Of a stretch of DNA of 64,000 nucleotides, positions 1 through 7,163 are shown one piece after another. Position 1 is the stretch's first letter, and each line of letters starts with the position of its first letter. Source of the DNA: an uncultured Bacteroidota bacterium (GTDB taxonomy: Bacteria > Bacteroidota > Bacteroidia > NS11-12g > UBA9320); assembly GCA_937124965.1 (NCBI GenBank), contig CAKZLB010000017.1, forward strand, positions 1 to 64,000, written 5' to 3'. The notes under the pieces are model-generated. The model worked only from the letters and a program-made list of their open reading frames with translations. It did no database searches and had not been told where the DNA came from. The position numbers were made by a program, and so were the translations under genes.

Positions 1-1415
1 CATTATGGTATCTCGCAATTGGAGTAGCTACCATGGCCCTAACTCACATGACCTTTAGTATTGAAGTCATGGCTTGGGTTTCAAGTGTTCCATTTTTAAT
101 TTATCTAAGCCTCACAAAAGGCTGGAAATCGCGACTAACTTTTTTTCTCGCATTGGTTTTAGCTTGGTCATGCGTCGTGGCAAAAATCATTACAGACCCA
201 ATTCCCTTGGTGCTGGTCTTTCTCTACTCGATTCCAATTAGTTTATTTCACCTGCCCGGATACCTGATCTGGAATAAGTTTAGAAATCAAAAATACGCGA
301 TATTTCTATTTCCTGTCATCTTGATCATTATGGAATGGATTCAGTACACCTTTACACCTCTTGCCAGTTGGGGAGTAGCAGCGTATACCATACACGATAA
401 TGTATCTCTTATTCAAACTGTATCCTTGTTTGGAATGGCTGGATTAAGCTTTCTGATTTATTGGGTTAATGCCTCTATTGCTAATATCATTATCAAAAGA
501 AAAACCTCTATTTCAACATTTCAGTTACCGTTAATTATGCTCTTTTTATTAATTACTGTTGGTTCCATCCGTTACGACATGAGCAAAGCCAATGGTGTTG
601 ACACTATCACTGTTGCCGCAGTTGGAACAGACTCGAAAGCAAGTGGTTTACCATTGCCAACTAAGGTAAAAACTGAACAGACTAAAACTGCATTGTTTAA
701 ACGAACCAGAACTGCAGCGGAAGGTGGTGCTAAAATAATTTCATGGAACGAAGCGGCCATATTTATTATGCCTGAAGATGAGAAGGAATGGATAAACTCC
801 ATCAAGGAACTAGCTGCTGAACTGAATATCACTTTGGTCGCTTCTTATGTGACACCCATTTCACAAACTCCCTTGAAGTATGAGAACAAGTACCAGTTTA
901 TAGATACTTCAGGAAACATTACGCATACATACCTCAAGCATCAACCCGTTCCAGGAGAGCCAGCTGTGCAGGGAAAGTCGCGCTTAAAAGTTGCTGATAT
1001 ACAAGGAACAAAAGTCGCAGCAGCAATTTGCTATGATTATGATTTTCCTTACTTGGCAAAAGGGTATGGAAAATTAGGGGCAGATATGGTTATTCTTCCG
1101 TCAAGCGATTGGAGAGGTATCGACCCTATTCATACAGAAATGGCAGCCTTTAGAGCTGTTGAGCAAGGTCACTCGGTTCTTCGTTCAACGCGTTTTGGAC
1201 TGTCTGCGGCAATTACACCATATGGTGAAATGGTTTCACAAATGAGCAGTTTTGACAATAATGATAAAATCATGTATTCTCAACTACCTACCAAAGGTGT
1301 TACTACATTATTCTCAGTTATTCAAGATAGCTTCGTCTACCTGTGTATTGGACTCCTACTGTTGTTCATGGCCATTGCGGCTCGGTCAAAAATAAATCAA
1401 ACCCTAAAACAATAG
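1..1415 (+). CDS. lnt: Apolipoprotein N-acyltransferase (Lnt), 5'-truncated by the window edge
   Basis: Lnt is an inner-membrane enzyme that transfers an acyl chain from phospholipid to the N-terminal cysteine of diacylated lipoproteins. Numbered from the ATG at 33, the first ~180 residues form several hydrophobic helices, followed by a nitrilase-fold domain and a final C-terminal transmembrane helix (about 433-452). The expected Glu-Lys-Cys triad is visible: Glu240 in SWNEAA, Lys302 in YLKHQPVPGEP and Cys333 in AAICYDYDFP. The frame stays open upstream of the ATG at 33 to the window edge (codons from base 3 give a hydrophobic LWYLAIGVAT), so the ATG at 33 is probably internal and the protein lacks its beginning here. 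Family identity is firm; the true start lies outside the window. The substrates would include the many lipoproteins predicted nearby. Confidence 0.9.
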   Translation, partial: LWYLAIGVATMALTHMTFSIEVMAWVSSVPFLIYLSLTKGWKSRLTFFLALVLAWSCVVAKIITDPIPLVLVFLYSIPISLFHLPGYLIWNKFRNQKYAIFLFPVILIIMEWIQYTFTPLASWGVAAYTIHDNVSLIQTVSLFGMAGLSFLIYWVNASIANIIIKRKTSISTFQLPLIMLFLLITVGSIRYDMSKANGVDTITVAAVGTDSKASGLPLPTKVKTEQTKTALFKRTRTAAEGGAKIISWNEAAIFIMPEDEKEWINSIKELAAELNITLVASYVTPISQTPLKYENKYQFIDTSGNITHTYLKHQPVPGEPAVQGKSRLKVADIQGTKVAAAICYDYDFPYLAKGYGKLGADMVILPSSDWRGIDPIHTEMAAFRAVEQGHSVLRSTRFGLSAAITPYGEMVSQMSSFDNNDKIMYSQLPTKGVTTLFSVIQDSFVYLCIGLLLLFMAIAARSKINQTLKQ

Positions 1416-1472
1416 CTGATTGATTTAACCAATTCTGTAGAAAAATCGAACTTAGGTTACAACAAAACCTAA

Positions 1473-1703
1473 ACGGCATTCCCGTTTGCGGGACGGGCAG
1501 GAAAACGCAGTCTAGCCAAACGGTTAGCAGTGGGGTATGACTGGAAAGATTTCAAAATTGATGAAGGCTTTTATGTGGTGTATCCAGAAATGAATTGGAT
1601 TATTCAAACCTCTTTAGGCTTTTATTACAAGTTCCATTTTGTAGATTTCTATAACGATTCGAGAGAACGTGGATACCCACGTGTGGAGTTTAAGTTGTTG
1701 TAA
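1473..1703 (+). pseudogene. C-terminal remnant of an unidentified gene
   Basis: The frame ending at the TAA 1701-1703 is open back to a stop at 1470-1472. It has no usable start codon near its 5' end, yet it reads as convincing protein: a Lys/Arg-rich beginning, then an aromatic-rich segment (VGYDWKDFKIDEGFYVVYP) and an ending PRVEFKLL. The alternating aromatic and polar residues and the hydrophobic ending resemble the last strands of an outer-membrane or sheet-rich protein. The parent family was not recognised. It begins inside a short G+C-rich palindromic patch, which suggests deletion of the upstream part. It could also be a chance open frame, but its composition argues against that. Confidence 0.45.
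1474..1500. repeat. Short G+C-rich palindromic patch, possible dispersed repeat
   Basis: Within A/T-rich DNA these 27 bases are strikingly G+C-rich and self-complementary. CCCG-TTTG-CGGG occupies 1481-1492, with an alternative pairing CCCGT/ACGGG at 1481-1485 and 1493-1497. No second copy was noticed in this window, so calling it a dispersed repeat is inference. It sits exactly where the decayed gene fragment begins. Confidence 0.3.
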
Positions 1704-1750
1704 GGTATAGCTAGATGCAAGGCATGTGTTGCATCTACCTATAAAATATT

Positions 1751-2104
1751 TTACCAACTGGTACGAAACTCACCCCAACTAGTACCTGTAGCAAGTTTGG
1801 TTTCCATTTTGTCCGCTGTATTTCCTTTGTTGATTACCCAAATAAAGTCTTTGTTTTGAAGTTTTTCGTGAATTTTAATGGTGTCTGAACCATTAACCCA
1901 TTCCCAAGTTCCAACTACATCGGCATAACGTCCATCTGAATTGAAATAATGAGCAATTGTGTTTGATTCATTATACCACCATTTATCATACAACAATTCC
2001 TTATTCAACGTTGTTGAGCTCGGTTCTGGTGTGTCGTCACCAGTAGATCCGCAACCAGCAAGAATAAATGAGGCAAAACTGAATAGTAAAAGTACTTTTT
2101 TCAT
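1751..2104 (-). CDS. Small lipoprotein, lipocalin-like or unknown fold
   Basis: This is a 117-residue protein with a clear lipoprotein signal: MKK start, hydrophobic core and lipobox LAGC with the acylated Cys at 18. An acidic/Ser/Thr linker (GDDTPEPSSTT) follows and would lead to surface or periplasmic display. The mature part is rich in Trp and Tyr with alternating hydrophobic residues (KWWYNES, GTWEWVNGSDTIKI, FIWVINKG). This resembles the short lipocalin-like domains common in Bacteroidota, where a tryptophan-containing strand pair reports the state of a model compound or ligand. No catalytic motif is seen. It is divergent from the 12-haem cytochrome gene. Confidence 0.7.
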   Translation of the reverse strand: MKKVLLLFSFASFILAGCGSTGDDTPEPSSTTLNKELLYDKWWYNESNTIAHYFNSDGRYADVVGTWEWVNGSDTIKIHEKLQNKDFIWVINKGNTADKMETKLATGTSWGEFRTSW

Positions 2105-2292
2105 TTTATTGATTTAATTAATAGACGCAAGAATACGTTTTGTAAAAAAAAAACACAACTAAACCAAACATTATTTTAATGTAGGGGTAAATACGTGGAT
2201 TTGTTCCAATTTAAAATGACACACGTTCTCACTTCCTAAATACATTTATTCATTCCTTTCTTATGTCACCCTTCTTGTGTAACCTTGAAGGA

Positions 2293-4842
2293 ATGACGAT
2301 TCTGAACAAGAAAATTTCTCTAAAACAATTCACCGTGTTTCTATTTTTTGTTACAGCATCGACATTGGCTGTAGTAAGTAATGTAAATTGTAATTCGTCA
2401 GAAACGGCAACTGTAAAGCCGCCATCAGACGATGCAGTCTGTCCGAAAAGTTATGAGTCGGATCTTGAGGAGGTTCAGTATAATCCTGATAACAACAGCT
2501 GTTTGACTTGCCATAAAGGGATAGAACATATCCGAAGTCATAAGTCGGAAATGATGCATGAGATTTTTGAAAAAGCAGAACTTGCAGGTTACAAAGACAA
2601 CAGTTGTATTGTTTGCCATGGGGGTAACCCAGATGCAACTGAAAGTAACAAAGCACATACTGGAACAGCACCTTATTTTACGAACCATGATGGTCCGAAG
2701 GCATTTTACCCGGATCCAGGTAGTCCATACATCAATGAGAACACCTGTGGTATGTGTCACCAAGAACAAGTCAGCACTCAGTTTACAAGTCTTATGTTTA
2801 CGGAAGCTGGTAAAATTCAAGGAACAGCTTGGGGGTTTGGTGGTCAACAGGGTTATAACCACAATGTAGCCAATCAGGAAGTGGATGAGTTAGAAGTCCA
2901 TGATCGATTAGGTACTGATATTTATAAGCAGTATATGGTTGAGCTAAAAAAGGCAGAACCACAAGTTTTTCCTGGTCACATGTCAGCTTTGCCAGAGGCT
3001 CCAACCACAGAACAAGTCCAAGCGAATCCAAAATTATCGGTTTATACCTATTTGCGGCAAGACTGCCAACGGTGTCATACGGGAGTTAAAGGTCATAACG
3101 CCAAAGGAGATTACCGTGGATTAGGTTGTAGCAGCTGCCATTCACCCTATTCAAACAATGGGTTTTATGAAGGGAATGATCCAACGATCGACAAAACGGA
3201 GGCTGGCCATATGTTAGTACATAGTTTTCAGGCGAGCAGAGATGCCAAGGTGAAAGTTCACGACCAAGAGTATAGTGGAGTGCCAACTAAAACCTGTACA
3301 GCATGTCATAATCGTGGACGACGAATCGGAGTTAGCTATGAAGGATTGATGGAGTCTGGATATCACTCGCCATACATGGGAACCGGTGGAGATCAGGAGA
3401 AAATTCACAAGAAAAACTACATTCATTTACAGAGCGATGTGCACTTAAAGAAAGGCATGTTTTGTCAAGATTGCCATACATCTGGCGATATGCATAGTTT
3501 GGGAGACTTGTCTGGAGCAATTCAAGGTGCAGTGGAAATTGAGTGTCAAGATTGTCATGGAACACCTGATAAATATCCATGGGAGTTGCCAATAGGGTAT
3601 GGGGATGAAATAGCTGGAAGTGCTCCTCAAACTGGAGAGGAACGAGGTGTTGTTCAAACCTTACCGACGTATTTGACCTATGGTTCGGTCAATGACAAAG
3701 TCGATGGCTATTTATTAAGTGCTCGCGGAAACCCAATGCCACACGTGGTGAAAAATGGCGATGAGATGATTCTATTTTCAGCAAGTGGGAAAGACATTAA
3801 ATTTAAACCGCTGAAAAAACTAACGGATGACGATGAACTGAGTTTGGAAGGAAAGGTAGCGATGGTTCAAACAGGCCTTCACATGGAAAAAATGGAATGT
3901 TATGCGTGTCACGCCACCTGGGCACCACAGTGTTATGGCTGCCATATAAAAATTGATTACTCAACTGGAAAGCAGAAACTTGATTGGGTGGCTGCTGCGA
4001 AGGATCAAAATAAAAATGGACAAACTGGAGAGGTAATAAGCAAAAACGAAAAAGATAAAATCAATCAGTATTTAATTAATGGTGAAATCAAGGAGGAGAG
4101 AAGTTACCTCCGTTGGGAGGATCCACCATTGGTCGTAAATGGAGATCATCGTATCTCTCCTGCGATTCCTGGATGCCAAACAACAGTTACCGTTAAAGGT
4201 CCAGATGGCAAAATGTTGTTAAAAAATCACATTTTTAAAATAAAACATGCGGAAGGAGCAGGAGAGGAAGGAATAAATGCGATTGACATGAGTCCTGTAC
4301 AGCCTCATACGATTCAGAAAAAAGCAAGAAGTTGTGAAAGCTGCCACACCAAACCAAAATCAATGGGGTATGGAATTCAAAATGGCGAATTGTACTTCAG
4401 ACCGGATTCTAACATCGTAATGGATTTAACGGATGCAGAAGGTCGCGTTTTGGCAAAGCAAGTTGATACTCAGTTTAATGCGATTGAAAACTTGGAGCAT
4501 GATTGGTCGGCTATAATTGATGAAGATGGGAATCAATTGCAAACTGTGGGACATCATTTTTCTGGTTCGCGTCCGTTAAATAAGGAAGAGCTAATGCGAC
4601 TAGATCGACGTGGAGTTTGTATGAGTTGCCATAAGTCTATTCCTGACCAAAGTGTTGCCATAGACCTGTTGAGTCATGTTGCGAAATATTCAAATACTAC
4701 CATTGACAACGAGAAGCATGATCAAATTGTCAATAAGTCTATTCGACTAGCTGCATGGGTGCAAGTGTTGCTTGGGGTGTTGGGAGTTTTTGTTGTGTTT
4801 TGGGTGATACGGAAATTAGTTAAACATAAAAGGCTTAAATAA
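2293..4842 (+). CDS. Dodecahaem c-type cytochrome, membrane anchored
   Basis: Twelve CXXCH haem-binding motifs are visible. Numbered from the alternative start at 2263, they begin at residues 80, 115, 162, 268, 289, 345, 401, 429, 546, 557, 691 and 786. The N-terminus carries a hydrophobic export/anchor segment (about 22-39), and a single C-terminal transmembrane helix (about 829-848) is followed by a basic tail, so the haem domain should lie in the periplasm. Many extra His residues could serve as distal ligands. A stretch of about 110 residues with no haem (434-545) and another at 562-690 suggest inserted non-haem domains. The ATG at 2293 is preferred because it begins a normal signal sequence directly after a purine-rich GAAGGA; an in-frame ATG at 2263 is the alternative. 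The function is probably periplasmic electron transfer; the substrate cannot be read from sequence. The stop overlaps the next gene's start (TAATG). Confidence 0.88.
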   Translation: MTILNKKISLKQFTVFLFFVTASTLAVVSNVNCNSSETATVKPPSDDAVCPKSYESDLEEVQYNPDNNSCLTCHKGIEHIRSHKSEMMHEIFEKAELAGYKDNSCIVCHGGNPDATESNKAHTGTAPYFTNHDGPKAFYPDPGSPYINENTCGMCHQEQVSTQFTSLMFTEAGKIQGTAWGFGGQQGYNHNVANQEVDELEVHDRLGTDIYKQYMVELKKAEPQVFPGHMSALPEAPTTEQVQANPKLSVYTYLRQDCQRCHTGVKGHNAKGDYRGLGCSSCHSPYSNNGFYEGNDPTIDKTEAGHMLVHSFQASRDAKVKVHDQEYSGVPTKTCTACHNRGRRIGVSYEGLMESGYHSPYMGTGGDQEKIHKKNYIHLQSDVHLKKGMFCQDCHTSGDMHSLGDLSGAIQGAVEIECQDCHGTPDKYPWELPIGYGDEIAGSAPQTGEERGVVQTLPTYLTYGSVNDKVDGYLLSARGNPMPHVVKNGDEMILFSASGKDIKFKPLKKLTDDDELSLEGKVAMVQTGLHMEKMECYACHATWAPQCYGCHIKIDYSTGKQKLDWVAAAKDQNKNGQTGEVISKNEKDKINQYLINGEIKEERSYLRWEDPPLVVNGDHRISPAIPGCQTTVTVKGPDGKMLLKNHIFKIKHAEGAGEEGINAIDMSPVQPHTIQKKARSCESCHTKPKSMGYGIQNGELYFRPDSNIVMDLTDAEGRVLAKQVDTQFNAIENLEHDWSAIIDEDGNQLQTVGHHFSGSRPLNKEELMRLDRRGVCMSCHKSIPDQSVAIDLLSHVAKYSNTTIDNEKHDQIVNKSIRLAAWVQVLLGVLGVFVVFWVIRKLVKHKRLK

Positions 4843-5540
4843 TGACTAAGTCAATTAATAAACTCTGTGGCATTGCTACGATTTTAAGTCTCATCTGTAT
4901 TACTTCATCCTCAAGTGCTAAAGTGAAGTTTAGAATTGAATCACCTTCAGAGGAGTTAATTTCTCAAGATAATGAATCAGACCGCTACGATCGACTTGAA
5001 GTATTTGTTAACGGCGTATTTTGTTCGAAAAAAGACATATGGTATAAAGTTGAGCCACGTAAAACGGGTCTGGATGTAATTGTTGTTAAGAATGAAGATT
5101 CAATTGGTGATTGTGATACCATTTATGCTAAACTTAGAGATAAATTGGAATATCGGTTTGTGTTTAATGTTTGTAGTTTTTACGAAATTGTTCCTGGAAA
5201 GGGAAAAGTAGGTTCACACGGGTATATTCGAATAATTTCAGAAGATCGAGATTCAATAAATTGGTACTTCACCACAAGTATGACCATGGTTTATGATTCT
5301 CTAATACGCACGCAGGATACCACCAAGTATTTTGAAGTGTTCTTTAGTGCCTATTGTCCGTATACGCCAACTGGTTTCTATTTCTGCAATTCTGATGTCG
5401 ATAATCAACCTGTATTTTACCCGGGGGACTTGTGTTATGGTAAAGTAATTTGGTTCAGTGGAACCGAACACTATTCTTTAATTTACAACTATCGAAACCG
5501 TGAGATGCGCCTAGTTTTTGAAGGATATTCGATAGAATAA
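4842..5540 (+). CDS. Exported protein of unknown function, coupled to the 12-haem cytochrome
   Basis: This 232-residue protein has a signal peptide (hydrophobic segment ending near SSSSA, residues 8-25). The mature domain has six or more cysteines spread along its length and is rich in aromatic residues and strand-like alternation. No family was recognised. Its ATG overlaps the cytochrome stop codon by one base (TAATG), a classic arrangement for translational coupling, so it probably works with the cytochrome in the periplasm or envelope. It contains no CXXCH motif, so it is not itself a c-type cytochrome. The function is unknown. Confidence 0.75.
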   Translation: MTKSINKLCGIATILSLICITSSSSAKVKFRIESPSEELISQDNESDRYDRLEVFVNGVFCSKKDIWYKVEPRKTGLDVIVVKNEDSIGDCDTIYAKLRDKLEYRFVFNVCSFYEIVPGKGKVGSHGYIRIISEDRDSINWYFTTSMTMVYDSLIRTQDTTKYFEVFFSAYCPYTPTGFYFCNSDVDNQPVFYPGDLCYGKVIWFSGTEHYSLIYNYRNREMRLVFEGYSIE

Positions 5541-5557
5541 AGCAAGTAAACGCGTGA

Positions 5558-6130
5558 TCATTTCAATCCAAAAATCAACCAAGCAATGACAGGCAGCAAC
5601 GCACCTGCCAGCATGAACCAGACTCCTCGCTTCCGAAATCCTTTTTTCCCTTTTAAAACAAAAAGACCCGTAATGCTGATTACGATTAAGAAAAAAGCGA
5701 AAATGTCGGATACCCATTTCCAACCAGCCAAACTATTTCGATGCAAGACGTTTGCTTCATAAAAAATTGGACGTCTTTTTACCTGCTCATAGGTCCCACT
5801 CAACGATTTTTTATGAATATGTAATGTTGCGTTTTTATAATACACTTTAACTTGGTCAGGTGTAGGTTTATCATAGACTCGATAATTGGACTCACCAACA
5901 ATCGTGGATAGTGAATTTATGTGACTTGGCGAAGGGTTCTCAAACGGGAAACTGGAAGGAATTTCTACATCAGTTTTCGTAATGATAAAATCAGGATTCC
6001 AGTCGTCAACGTGGTTTAGTGCAAAACCAGAGAGACAATAAATAATGATTAACGTCGAAAAGAAGTAACCAACATCACGATGGGTAACGATGTTGAACTT
6101 TCGAAGCTTTTTCTTAAGACTTGGTTTCAC
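5558..6130 (-). CDS. PepSY-associated transmembrane protein (possible haem-b ferric reductase type)
   Basis: This is a 190-residue inner-membrane protein. It has a transmembrane helix at about 20-37, a periplasmic PepSY-like region (about 40-128), and two C-terminal helices at about 136-160 and 169-187. Histidines lie at the membrane edges: His17 in the THRDVGYFF motif, His40 after the first helix and His130 just before the second. The PepSY-TM family includes ferric-siderophore reductases in other bacteria, where such histidines can hold haem b. That role is family knowledge and is not proven here. The gene starts four bases after the stop of the chelatase-like lipoprotein, so the two form an operon, and it converges with the 12-haem cytochrome pair. 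Confidence 0.75.
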   Translation of the reverse strand: MKPSLKKKLRKFNIVTHRDVGYFFSTLIIIYCLSGFALNHVDDWNPDFIITKTDVEIPSSFPFENPSPSHINSLSTIVGESNYRVYDKPTPDQVKVYYKNATLHIHKKSLSGTYEQVKRRPIFYEANVLHRNSLAGWKWVSDIFAFFLIVISITGLFVLKGKKGFRKRGVWFMLAGALLPVIAWLIFGLK

Positions 6131-6134
6131 CGAA

Positions 6135-7091
6135 TCACATTATTCTGTTTGAGGTAATATGGTCGGCATGGGTTGCGACAATAGAGATCACCCAATCTTC
6201 AACATTTTTATCTGGAAGAATAGCGTCGGGTCTGTATATAACTTTATTCGAATGGTCGCTAATGGCATTGATGCCATCGCCTATAATTTTCACTTGAAAC
6301 ATTTCGTCGTGTGCAACTAAAACAGGCATAACTACGGCAGATGGTTTTTCCTGTAAAACTTCATTTATAGCTATTGTGGTTGAGTCTGGATTGTAATGCG
6401 CTATATGACCACACCAATTGTAACTGTAAGTGGTTAATTCTGTGTTGGCTATAACGTGTTGACCAACAGAATCCATTAATGCCGACCATTCGTCGTTATA
6501 TCCAGCGTCGCCATAGGCTATTAATGCTAAGCCTTCATCCTTTGAGTTTTTCGATATTGCTTGATAACGTCTCAGAATATTCTGTTCTAATATAGTTGTA
6601 AAATCGAGCAACGGTGTAATATGTGTTTTAGCTTTTGCTACATATCGTTCAATCTTTTCAATTTTTAATGTTTCAAGACTTTGTGGATCTTCTTTGGTCC
6701 CAATGATGGTAGGAATGTCATCGAAAGAGTGAGAGCTAACCGTTAAAAATATTGGAACAATAATGACGTCAGTGTAACCTGCCGAGTCGAATTGCTTCAT
6801 TCTTGTCGCAATTGAAGGTTCTGTATACTCCATAAAGGCTGTTTTGACGTCCGAGATACGTTTGTCTTTTAAAATGGTTCCTCGCACTGTACTATCTAAA
6901 TCAGTTAGCGCTTTTCTCCATGTTGGCGAGTGTGAACCATGATTTACTAACAAAACTGCAATTTTTTGAGAGTCTTTAGTTTGTTGCTCAGTCGCTTGTT
7001 TTTTCTCCGAACAAGAAAACAAAGTGCAACAAGTTAGAATGGCAATGAATAATCGTTGGGTTAAATAGTTAACGTTTAATAAGTGTGGCAT
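6135..7091 (-). CDS. CbiX/SirB-like chelatase-fold lipoprotein
   Basis: This 318-residue protein resembles the class II chelatases (CbiX, SirB, CbiK), which insert Co, Fe or Ni into tetrapyrroles. The N-terminal half has the two metal-ligand motifs: His51 in VNHGSHSP and His121 in SSHSFDDIP. The second half looks like a degenerate repeat in which HG is replaced by YGD at about 193, with a later His261 in VAHDEMF. Unusually for a chelatase, it begins with a lipoprotein signal (hydrophobic segment 13-26, LFSC with Cys27), so it should be membrane-tethered outside the cytoplasm. It forms an operon with the PepSY-TM gene. It may bind or load metal or haem rather than act in cobalamin synthesis. 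Fold identity is good; function is inferred. Confidence 0.8.
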   Translation of the reverse strand: MPHLLNVNYLTQRLFIAILTCCTLFSCSEKKQATEQQTKDSQKIAVLLVNHGSHSPTWRKALTDLDSTVRGTILKDKRISDVKTAFMEYTEPSIATRMKQFDSAGYTDVIIVPIFLTVSSHSFDDIPTIIGTKEDPQSLETLKIEKIERYVAKAKTHITPLLDFTTILEQNILRRYQAISKNSKDEGLALIAYGDAGYNDEWSALMDSVGQHVIANTELTTYSYNWCGHIAHYNPDSTTIAINEVLQEKPSAVVMPVLVAHDEMFQVKIIGDGINAISDHSNKVIYRPDAILPDKNVEDWVISIVATHADHITSNRIM

Positions 7092-7163
7092 TTTTTAGTT
7101 TTTTGATGCCGCGAAAATATAAAAATATTTAACTATCTGTAATTAGTCTAAATAAAAATAGAG

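Noticed and set aside
2425-2862. Minus-strand open frame of 145 residues across the 12-haem cytochrome
   Set aside because: The plus strand carries the CXXCH motifs in frame; the minus frame has an odd composition and no start context.
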